Below, in pieces: positions 10,283-22,200 of a DNA stretch of 64,000 bases. Below the pieces are notes generated by a model. That model was given only the letters and a program-made list of their open reading frames with translations, was not told the origin of the DNA and ran no database searches. The position numbers and the translations under genes were made by a program. Source of the DNA: Branchinecta lynchi (Eukaryota > Arthropoda > Branchiopoda > Anostraca > Branchinectidae); assembly GCA_023053575.1 (NCBI GenBank), contig JAKZAP010000001.1, positions 30,584,533 through 30,648,532 of the forward strand, given 5' to 3'. How positions within the stretch are numbered: position 1 is the stretch's first letter; every line of letters begins with the position of its first letter.

Positions 10283-13200
10283 CTGGCAGATTAAGTGAAA
10301 AGAACCACGGTGTAGCCAGCTCCCTTGTGAGAGTACACCATGGTTACAGGAGGTTCTGTCAGATTATTTGTTTTTGGTCCTATCCATTAGCCACTTATGT
10401 TGTGTTTGTTGATGATTTTTTGTGTGTGTATGGCTTTGCTTGTATGGGTATCCCAAGTTGGCTGTTATAATTAAATAAATAAACAAATATCGTCCAAATT
10501 ACCGCTTTTGCAATATCTTCATCCGTCAATCCCCATGACCTTACTAATCTGTATTCGTCTTCTAGTGTCGTCTCCGTGACTGTTGTGTCATCCGTGTTAA
10601 GTGAGAAGTTCATGCCATCTCGGGCAAATCTGAAAGAAAAAAACACGAGTACAACGCCATCCGACGTCAAAACCCTATCCATGGCGGAAAGTACTGCTTG
10701 GTCACATTGGGCTCAAAAAGCCGCCTATTCGACAAACAATTGAAAATCCCTAGGAGGCGTGAGATTTCATGGGCTTTGTGGTAGCTTGGGGATAATGAGC
10801 AGACTGCAATTAGGGTTTATTAGGGTCCTGTAACATAATTATACACACTGTTTTTCTCTAATTGATCTCCTAAAATTAAAAAAAAGTTGTATCTTGTTCT
10901 TTTTCTTTTTTCTACTTTCGCAACCCAAATAGCAGGAAATACGCCAAGTGTGACCAAGCTCCAAGCGGCTCTTCGTGGGTTTACACCTTGTGCAATGGTG
11001 CATTTACAGACTGCACAAAATCCGAGCGTATTTTTAAGGTCCCGAGTGTCTTTTTTCAGTGCGACTGTAAATCGAGCACGCAACTGAAATACGATCGGCA
11101 TTACGCAGTGTAAATATGCCATTATGCTTACGATAAGATGCATGAGCGTCACCATCATCACCACACCGCCTCGTCCACCTCTTATATTCAACTCTCTAAT
11201 GCTGTCGATGAGTACGTCGTTTGAGAACCCGCATGTGCGTGACCTGATAGTTGTGAACTACTATATAATCTTACGACAGTCCACAGACCCTTGATCCTCC
11301 GGTGCCGCTCAAGGCACCCAGAGCTTCTAGCGAATAGCGAACGTGCGAAGGATCATGTTAGTCTTTCCCATCGACGTCCTTGTGGCTACCAATTTAGGAC
11401 GGTGTGGACAATACGGATTCGTCCATGCAGAGGACGTGGCACAAGCGTCGCCATCTTCTGGTCTTGATAACGTTGACCTTCTTCAATTAGCAAGTGAGGC
11501 GCTGAAGTTGATTAGATGTTCTTTATAGGGATAAGGCAGTTTGCTAGGAATTCGGCCGCAGCCGGAAATTTGGCAGAAGTAAAGCAGAAAGTTTCGGTCA
11601 GTATCGTCAAAATAGATGTGGCTTATAGAGGTATATCTGAACTTGGTTTTCTCAGATGATTAGCCTGGTGAAGACTGGATCTGGCGAAGACAATCGTCTG
11701 GATCAAATTTTAGATTTTTGGGATCCCATCGAAACCTTTGGTCTTGTTAACTCTTCCGACCATAGAGGTCTGAGCCTAGTTTTCTAATCGCAACGTTGTC
11801 TTTCTAAAATCTGGAGATTTTAGGATCCAAAACGTAAGTGGAGGGATATCTATGACATCGCAAAAGTTGTCCGTCTGTCTACCCGTCCGTCTGTTAGCAC
11901 GATAACTCTCGAAGGGGTTGAGATATTTTGTTCAAATTTGGCACGGTGACTCTTTGGGTCAAAGTACAGGTCAAGTTCGAAGATGGGCTCTGTAGTCCTA
12001 TGTTTAGGAGTGGCCAGGTTTGATACCCGCAGCAAGGACATGTCTTATCTATAATACTAATGCAACCTACTTCCATAGTCAATCCATATATTTCTAAACC
12101 CGGAGACCCCAATTTCATACGGTACATTCTATCCCCTCTAACAAATCCACGCTGTCGACGGATGTCTGCGAGAAGCTTTTCCATCAGGAAAACCGGTTAT
12201 TTAAATGATTTCCCTGTTTTCGCTAAAAGTCAACGGGTCTCAGAAAAGGCTTAAAGCAGCCAAACCCGTGGGTTATTTGTTGAAAGCACTGCATAGTTTA
12301 ACAGTATTCAAATTACTGTAAGTTGAAGAGTAAATGGTGCGAGGTGTCCTTTAAGGATTCTAAGGCAAGGAACCTTTTTTTCCTGCTCTGTGCAGAATTT
12401 CCAGCACTCCCTGCTACATAGAAGTATTAACAGTCCATTAGTGTTGAGCAGGCGTAGCTTCAGCTTTGTGGAGTATTTCCTGGATCGGCACACGGGTATC
12501 ACACACGGTATTAGGGTACAGACGGTATTAGGGTACAGACGGTATTAGGGTACAGTCGGTATTAGGGTACAGTCGGTATTAGGGTACAGTCGGTATTAGG
12601 GTACACACGGTATTAGGCTACACACGGTATTAGGCTACACACGGTATTAGGGTACACACGGTATTAGGGTACATACGGAATTAGGGTACACACAGGGTAC
12701 ACACGGTATTAGGGACGTTTGAGCTGGTATTCACCACAGTGCTTCCCAGGTACTTACATTCAAGGACTCGATTTCCTTTAAACCAGATCTCAGTGGTATA
12801 TTCTATACTGATTATTTGTTGTGTATTTAAATGTCCAACGTTTTTTCCACATACGAAGTGAAAGGGTTGCAGTTGCAGTTAGAGCGCTACTGTTATAGTG
12901 CGACTCTGTGTCGCGATCACTGTTTCTTATCTATTTTTTTGTGTCTGCCTTCGCCAATTTTCTGTTCCAATTAGTCAGTCCAGTGGATCAGTGTCTGGAG
13001 TTCGTTATAGTGTTGTATTTGTTTTCTTCATATTGGTTCTTGATTTATTATTATATCACCAATTTCGGTGGAAAAAAAAAAAAAATGCATTCTTGTTTTC
13101 AAGTAGTGAGTTGAAATTAGGAAAATGCTCCTCAGCCGGGATTTGAACCCACCAGGTCCTACGGTTTCGGTTTTTACGTAAGAGTCGTTCCTGGAATAAT

Positions 13201-16200
13201 TACCTGGAATCGACATTGAGTAAGCTGAAAGTTTGTTTCAATAGCGCGTTCTGACAGTTGTTTTCGTATAATCGACGTTACTCTGCTAGCCAGATGTTTT
13301 TAGATAATGAGATAGAGTCGTTTAATATTATGAGGCGGAAAGCGCTGGTTAATTTTGTAACGCGCCTTGATCGGACTCGAAACCCACTCCTGCAGGCTGT
13401 TCACCAGAATGAGGATTGTCGTTCCGGGCAGTTTTATCGTCTGTACCGCAGACTATGCTACTGCCCTGAACTGCCAGATGGTTAATGTGTATATAGGCTA
13501 TAGTGTCCAGTTCTTTTATTTATGTGACGTATAATGTCATGAATTAAATATATTGATTGATTGATTCGCTGTTTTAATTCTGTGTCAGAGTTTTTGTATT
13601 CCTTCTGAATTTCTCCTAGCAGCCCCTGGAGCAGTAGGCCTACAGTAGGCTACTTACCGAACGATTGGGTGGGTGTTATCATTCGTTTTGACACTTCCAG
13701 TCATAAGACTAGACCAAGGGCAGCATTCCAAGTGGACTTGCTCTCGCAGACACCGTTCGTAGACATTAGGGTCGTCAACGCAATGGTAACCGTGACCTAT
13801 CCGCTCAGCTTTCAGTTCGTCGAGAGCCTAGAAAGCTTAAGTTTAGTTTTCAGGGTTTTCTGTAGAACTTCTCCCCCAAGAGTAGTGAAATTTTTACTGC
13901 ACGTATGCCCTGTTGCGCGCAACTTGTCTATTTACCGGAAAAAAGGCATCCCCATCTACACACCACGTAAGACGCCCCCCCCCCCCCCAGACTATACATA
14001 TTATGGTTATCTTACAGAACTTAACGATTGTTAATAAATTGTAATCAGCTGTTCACTTTTTGCGTTCCAGGTTTCTGATTTCGAAATTTAAGCTCCGCCA
14101 ACCTACAATTTCCGTTCCAGAGCTTAACGATTGTTAACTATTTTGCAACGATAGTTTGTGAGCATCGTTGGGAAAAGTTAACAGTTGTAGAACTGGAAAA
14201 AATTAACGATCGTTAACGCTGCAGTTAGCTCCGCCACGAAGTAGGGTTAACAATTGTTAAGTTATGGAACGCAACCTACAATTGCATCAACTGTGGCCAA
14301 GATTCGTCTCAGTCAGCGAGGGTACTGACATCCGTATACCACACAATATATTTCAATTATTTAATTTTTGTTTAGATGTATTGCAATTTCCGACGTTATT
14401 CTCATGAACAAAGATATATTGTGAACTAATTAGAGGATTCCAACCGTCAGGGTTTTAACTTGATCTTAGGGGTTTGAATGCAAAGCGAAATGTTAACTTT
14501 ACTGTTTAACGTGTCACTACTTTCGGCGTTACAGCATGATTCCAACATTTCCAACGTTCCTAAAAGAAAGGAAACTATGAAAAAAAAAAAAAATCCTGAA
14601 TACGGACATAGTTATTCCGTAATATCAGATGAAGTTAGGGTTAGTCTGGTTAGTCAGGTGAAATTTTTGTTTGGAAATATTTCTGAAATTTACTGATCGC
14701 AGGTTTGGATTTGATTGGATTTTTGGACGAGGACCCTTGCGAAGAACATCCAAAATCACCGAACCAGAATTTCAGCTGCGATACTGCCGATGCTTCTACG
14801 AAAGAATGGGGGAAATGTGGTATACTGATTAGCTGAGCTCGGGCATGGTTATAGAACGATTGAAAACCTCAGTAAAGTAAAACCGAACTGATTTATCGTG
14901 GCCAAATTAATTAAACCAAATCGTTTCTTGACGCACCAACCTCGCTGTCTTGTCCTGCTATATCTCGGGGCATCAGGAGGGGGGGGGGAGAGGATCGGTA
15001 GTTCTCATTTGGCAATAGCTTTTTACCGAAGTTAAGTATCAGTTCTTTTCTTCGGTTGTAGAGGCTCAGGATTCTCAACAGGCAGTGCATTATCGCATAT
15101 CTGACATCCAGGTGCCAATATAATTTTCGATGCGCGTATCTGTACGGATTCAAGCTTTTCCGATAGATTAATCGTGTCCTGTACTTGGGATCCCCATGCC
15201 GGACAGTAGCGTTTCAAAAGAGGGGACACGTGGGCCCGATGAAAAATTTATCTCAGAATAGTATTATGAAGTTGTACGAAAAAGTAGCATGGAGTACTAA
15301 CTGATACTACTACCTGCTTCTACTTCAACGCTACCGTGTTACTGCAATCTACTGCATGCTACTATTAGCAAGACTGGATGCTCCTAGAGCAAGACAGTAT
15401 GCTACTGGATACTACTACTTAAGATTGGCCCAGTCTGAGGCACATTAGATGATACTACTCTTACATATCACTAGAACTTTTTCGAGCAACTATCATACAA
15501 CTATGCAGGCTACAAATTTTTCATCGGGGGTAAGGTAGCCTATGCGAGGGAAGCGGAAGAACACGGAACTCTGCTGGACATTTTGCTTTACCTTCTGAAC
15601 TTCGGCGGGGCCACCACTTTCTCCAGCATGCACTGTTCTTCGGATGCCCTCCCTCTGAGCGGAGACGAAAACAGCCACATCCTCGTCAAACAAATTGAGT
15701 TCTTCTACAAAACAAAAAGAGACATCGAAAGATAACATGGAACAGAAATAGAATTTGACATGTTGCATGACCTGTTCCGCATGACATGATCTGTTCAACA
15801 AGATGAGATTTTAATTAGATGTTGTAGCAGCTCACGCCCTTTGATATATAACACACACAACTAATTTATCCAATTTAGAGTCGGTCTAGCCATGTGGCAC
15901 ACGCCGATTATCTATACTTTTTCAAGGTCCCATACAGCTTGAAGAGCTGTTTAAATATAACCATTTTAATAGATATTGTAGCAGATCACGCCCTGTGATA
16001 TATAACCTACCGTGGAGGGTCCTTAAGTGTTGGTTGCAAGCGCAGGCAAACTGCATACCACTGCGTAAAAGATACTGGGAGTTTTTTATTCATGGTGGCT
16101 CAGGAGGTAGGTGTGTTTGCCCCCTTTGTGGGGAGGTTGGGGATGGACTGGACCATTTTCTGAATAGCGATTTTTCGTCAAAACAGTTGATTTTTTCAGT

Positions 16201-19200
16201 GGTTTTTTCTGCAGTAAAAGTCGGTAAAAATTATCAGCCAATCGGTAAATGTCTCGTCCCGCCAAAACATTTTGGCTAGTAACGCCTCTGATTTTGGGGA
16301 CTACTTTGACAGATTCATGTTGGTTTCATTTTGCGGTATGTTGTTTCATAGAGAAAGGCGTGGAGGCGTGGAGGCGCGGAAGGCAGCGACTTGAACCTGT
16401 TGAGTGATATTGTTTTTGTTTTTTGTTTTTGTGTTTGTAGTTATGTATATGGCCACTGGCCACTGACGTATCTTTCAAGTAATGAACTCAAAGATAAACG
16501 CTACCATCATTTGAATTCAGGACCTTCGGCTTTCTAGATAGATATAGATAGATAGATATCGCTTTTAATCTTTTCGAACTATCGTGTTGAAGTCCAAATT
16601 TGTCGATATCGTCATATATACATGTAGACACTCATATATAAATATGTCAACTTCATATATAAAAGCAAACACTAAATAAGATTAAAATTTTTAACGAAAG
16701 ACGGTACAAACGTCTTTTCGTACCGTACATGGTCACATTTGACGTGTTGGAGTTTTGGGATCACCACTGAGGCCGCTCTTGCAGATCGTTCGCGAGCAGT
16801 AGTGAACGGTGGCAAGTATATATACTTATGGAGACCAATTACTCTAGACCGATGCTCTACCACTGAGCTAGGGGGGCGGGGGGTGGGTGAACCTAGAACC
16901 AATACTTCACCACTTAGCTACAGGGGGCTTGTGAACATAGGTTCACAACATAGGATGGAATTCAAGGAACTTTTCTTCTTTACGTCTTATGCACAATTTA
17001 AACGCAAATATGTTAATACAAAAATCTGGAAATAATTCTTATGAGTAAATATTTGTTTGAACAGTGGGGAAATAAAGGGCAATTCATGCTCATACGTGAC
17101 ACACTTCGTCCGTTATAGCACAGAACTTTATTCAGATTTTTTCCTTTTTTGCTGCATACTCTAATCACTTCTGATGGCGCAGAACCCAACCCCACACTAC
17201 GCCGTTTCTAGGATAAACAAAGATACTCTACTATTTCATCAACTGGGACGTACGGATGAAGAAAAGCCAAATCTCTGTTCTGTTGTCGCAAAATTCAGCT
17301 GTAGCTGAAGCAGGTAACGAAACAAGACCAAAGGTTTCGATGGGATCTCAAAAATTTCATATTTGATCCAGACAATTGGATATTCTAGCATATCCGGTCT
17401 TTGCCAGACTCCTTGAAAACTTTTACTATTAAAATTTAGAAACAGATTAAGGCCAATGGCTATCATCGGAGAAAACCAAATTTAGATATGGATTCAGTGA
17501 TTGTGTTTACCCCTATACGTCATATCTACTTCCACCAAATTGATCAAAACTTCCAGCTGCCTTATATTTCTGCCAAATTTCCGAGCCTCGTTTTTGTTGC
17601 ATGCTGCAGGTCCACTTCTCGGCCGATTCCGGACTGATTCTTTCTACATCCGTTTTTGCACTGCAGCGCTTCCGAGAAGGACGGCAGCGCTTCTCGAGAA
17701 TCACGGACTTGCTCCCCGACCAAGTCCGTGCTTCCCTGCAAGATGCTGCAGCGCTGCCGCTTCAACGAAGAAGAAAGTGAATCCAAAAACGCATACTATG
17801 CAAAAGCAAAGAAGTGCTGCAGCAGCGATGCGGCAGCGCTATTGCAACAAAAATGAGGCTCCGGTTTCTGTCCGACTCTGGGCGAAACGAAAAAAAACGA
17901 ATTTAGCATACCCCTATTGAACCTATAATCGACTTCGGATAAAACTTTTAACGAATTTTCAGGTTCTGGGCCGGATTCCGGGCGAACTATTGGTTCGGCG
18001 AGAAAATAATTTACATACATGGATTCAGCATGCCTCCTACACGGAATCTCTCATCAGCTTCAGAAAAACTTTTACTACAACAAATTCTGGTTTCAGCCGG
18101 ATTCCGGGCGAACTATATGTCCGGCAATATACTGGTTTATCATGTCTTCTTACCCCTGAATCTAAACATCTAATAAAGTTCAAATAAAACATTTATACTT
18201 ATAACAAATTTTCCAGTTTTGGCCGGATTACCGGTGAACTATTTGTCCGGCGAAAAAATAATTTTCATATCCGTGTTCAGCATGTCTGCTTACCCCCGGA
18301 TTGAACCTCTAATAAACTTAAGATTAAAATTTTATTTTGCCCAAATTGTTCGGTTTTAGCTGGATTCCTGGATTCCACTACTTGTATCTTCATATTCCGA
18401 TTCAGCGTGTCTAACCTTAGCTTTTAAAAATATTTTTTGTTGTCCCTTAATTTGACCCCCCCCCCCTCCCCCACCCTTAAATATAGGGCTACATAACCCA
18501 TCTTCGGATTTGACCTGTACTTTGACCCAAAGAGTTCCTCGTGCCAAGTTTGAACAAATATCTCAACCCCTTCAAGAGTTATCGTGCTAACAGACGGGCG
18601 GACGGACAACTTTTGCGATGTCATAGGTATCCCTCCACTTACGTTTTGGATCCCAAAAACGGTACAACAAATTATCCAAACCCTGGTAGCGATACTGAAC
18701 TCTGTTTTCCTTCTTTTCTATCGTCGTTTTATATAATGAAATTCTAATTTGCTTTACATTGCAACCGATACCACGCAATCTAAGCTCAGAAGCTTGCAGC
18801 ACTGACAAAGGAGTAACTACCATATTCCTTCAGCTCAAGTTGACTTCGACTCATATTTGATAGTGCAGAATGGATACGTCATCTGAACGAACTTGCGGGT
18901 TTTCCCACAAGTTCGTTTATCTAACTTGAGCGGCATTGAGCCTGAAGAGGACCCTTGCCAAGAAGGACCGAAATATAGCTCTAATAAAATTCAGCTGACA
19001 TATCCGCTTTCCACTATCAAAATATGGTAACTCAGCCTACTAACAGACGTACTCATAAAGTAGTCATTTTAACGTGTAAGGTTGGAAAAATTATTCTTTT
19101 TCTTTTTTCGACTTTGGGTACAGTTGTTCAATATGCTGGGTAACAAATGAATAGTTTATTTTCCAGCTTGAGCTTGAAGAGGACCCTTGCCAAGAAGGGC

Positions 19201-22200
19201 CGAAATATAGCTCGAATAAAATGTAGCTGACTTATCCGTTTTGCCCCGTCAAATATGATTCGCAGTCAGCTTGGGCTGAAGGAACATTTAATAAATGAAT
19301 AATGATAATATAAATTAATTATAATGACTAACCTTTTGACGTAGAATCCGTCTCCCTCGCTACCCCAGCAATATCTATCCCAACAACGCCATCTCGGCGA
19401 TACTTCTTGGCAAGCCGAAGAATTTCACTCGACCATCCTGGAAGAAAAAAACAACGGAATAGCTTGTGATGCTGCGTCAGAACTTGGAAAGATATTTCAG
19501 TTCAGGCAAAATGGGAAGCCATTAAGTCTTAAAGCACTACTCTTACTAAGATCTTTTCATAGTAAAATGGTTCAGATACAAGTAAGTAATTTATTTATGA
19601 CCCGCCATTTTGAAAAGGCGGAGTAAATGAAGAAAAAAAAAATAAATAAACAAAACACATAAACACGCAGAAAAAGACACTTAATTTTCAATCTTCGGCC
19701 AGGAAGCAGTGGACGACGTCGTGCGCTGGTTGGGCCCTGTTGTCCATGATTTTGGAAAGCGATGAGGAAACATCCAAAAAGGTCACACTTGCATCTTGAG
19801 TTTTGAATTTCTCCGTCAATGTATGGTTATGGCATAATTTAGAAAAGTGGAGCAGGTGCGTCGCATATTTAAAATAACATGATCTCATCTTTCTAATCTC
19901 CTCCTTTCGCAAAACATGAGTGCGCCTGGAACTAAGACTACACCTGGACTTCCCACTTTTCGACTCGACGATGATTCCGATGCGAACATCGCCTCACAGT
20001 ATAAAGATCCAGAACAAAATAACACTAGGGAGTGCCGCCAAGACTTCACAAAATTGACACACACTCGAATAGCACCGATGCTAGCACCACTAGCGACAGA
20101 GAACGTCCCTAATGAAACTCATTCAGTCGTTCACCAGCGCTGGCTCCGATAACTTCATATTCTGAACATAGCAAACAAATGATACTGTCTCCATTGTTTC
20201 CTTGGTGTGTGCACACCGCACCTTTGCTTTGCCAGAAAATTCCAAACCCGGAAGTTTGTCTCGCTTTAAATGCGGCAAGCGTACTGGGCGGCGCTGCGAG
20301 TATAGCCCGTTTGTAAAGCATGGAAAGCATAGGTCTTAGCGGTACTCCCTAATGAATGAATGAATTTATTCCCAATAAAGCCCAAGGGCCATGGCGGGAA
20401 ACATAACACTATAACAAAAAACAAATATCATACACTCCGAATACAAACCAAAAATCAACCTCTATAAAAAATAGTTCACGGTGGGTCATAGCTAGCTTCA
20501 GGAATCTACCCAGCCTTCGGAGCTCACCAAAACACTTACTTCCCATACTTGAAACCAAATCACTTTCCTTCCAAGCCTCCTAATTCTTTCAACTCCTCGC
20601 AATCAAATGTACCGCATCTTCTCCTTCAATACCTCCCTAATGTTATTTTGCTCTGTAAAGATCTAATTAAGCCAGTTTAGAGGGAAAACAAATTGGTATT
20701 CATATTTGACTAATGTCCTCTAACTTATATTAACAAGACCAAAGGTTTCGATGGGATCCCAAAAGTCTAATATTTGATCCAGACAACTGCGAATGAACTA
20801 CCATACTTGTCCAGAAAAGAAACGAAAGTTCAGAAACGAATTCAGCGTATCTCCTTATCCGTATAAAGAACATCTAATCAACTTCAAGTAAAACTTTAAC
20901 TTATAAACAAAATCTGATTTCAACTGGATTCCGACCGAACTATATGTCCCAGTAAAAAAAAGATTGTCATATACAGATTAAGCGTGTCTTCTTACCCCTA
21001 AATCTGTGATCTAATCAACTTCAAATAATATTTTTGCTTTTAACAATTTTTCCGGTTTGGCCTGATTCTGGGCGAACAAGTTGTCCGGGTAGAAAATAGT
21101 GTTCACATAAGGGTTCAGCATGTCTTTTTACCCATAAATCAAACATCTAATCAACTTCAAATAAAACTTTTACTTTTAACAAACTTTCCGGTTTTGGCCG
21201 GATTCCGGGCGAACTACTTGTCCGATGACAAAATGGTTTTCACCATCATGTTCAGCATTTCTTCTTAGCTCATAATCGACTATCACATTATATGTTTACA
21301 AATATTTCATTTGCCACTTAATTTAAACCCCCTCCAAACAATGTTTACACGGATACGTCAGCTCTGATTTTTCATCAGCGATATTTCGGCCCTTCTTGGC
21401 AAGGGTCCTCGTCAGGCTGTCAATCTTCTTGTTCAACTTCGGGGAAGGAAACAAACCTGTAACCGGTTTGTTTCCTTCCCCGAAGTTGAACAAGAAGATT
21501 GACAGCCTGACGAGGACCCTTGCCAAGAAGGGCCGAAATATCGCTGATGAAAAATCAGAGCTGACGTATCCGTGTAAACATTGTTTGAATAAATGTTTCA
21601 AAGTCAGCTTGGGCTCAAAGAATATTTATAAACCCCCTCCCCCACCCTTAAATGTAGGGATACAAAGCCCATCTACGAACTCGACCTTACTCTTGACCCA
21701 AACAATCCTCACACCAAGTTTCATCAAAAATAGCTTATTCCCTTCGGGAGTTATAGTGCGCACAGACGGACAGACGGACAACTTTTGTGATGTCACAGGT
21801 ATCCCTCCACTTACGTTTTGGGATATCAAAAAAGTGTGGATGATATAAAAACTGAGCCTACAAACTACTTGACAATTGTGCGCGCTGTGGTTAAAAACTT
21901 TGAAAACCAAGAGCAGAAACAGATTCCAAAATACAACATCGACTGTTGGCATATTCCAGAATGAAAACCAAAGTTTTGAAAATTTTCCTGCCTTTCTTTT
22001 TTGAAGAGAGTTTATGCATTAAAATTATTTTTATCTTTTCTATACTTTCTTCTTCTGTTTTTTCATACAGTTTTTATGTTATTTCATTTCTTCTTTAATA
22101 TTGCGTCGTAGTTTAGCTAGGCCTAGACAAGTGTCTTTTCCTCTATGCCATTAAAACAACTTATGTCAAATGCCATCGTATGTTTAAGTATGTAAAACGT

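Larger units (their letters stand above)
20733..21831 (+). repeat. family-A element interrupted by a palindromic insertion
   Basis: Starts ACAAGACCAAAGGTTTCGAT and ends CACTTACGTTTTGGGATATC. It has at least three internal units with TTCCGGTTTTGGCCGGATTC-like cores. The 293-bp insertion at 21336-21628 splits the C-rich AAACCCCCTCC region. Confidence 0.8.

Noticed and set aside
12501..12715. Interstitial telomere
   Set aside because: TTAGGG appears once per 17-bp unit and never as a contiguous hexamer array.
13100..13180. tRNA or SINE on the minus strand from GGGTTCAAATCCC
   Set aside because: B-box match alone; no A box upstream and no repeat copies recognised in the window.
21396..21848. 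150-codon open frame as a gene
   Set aside because: It spans the palindrome and a repeat junction; the same peptide reads on both strands because of the inverted arms.
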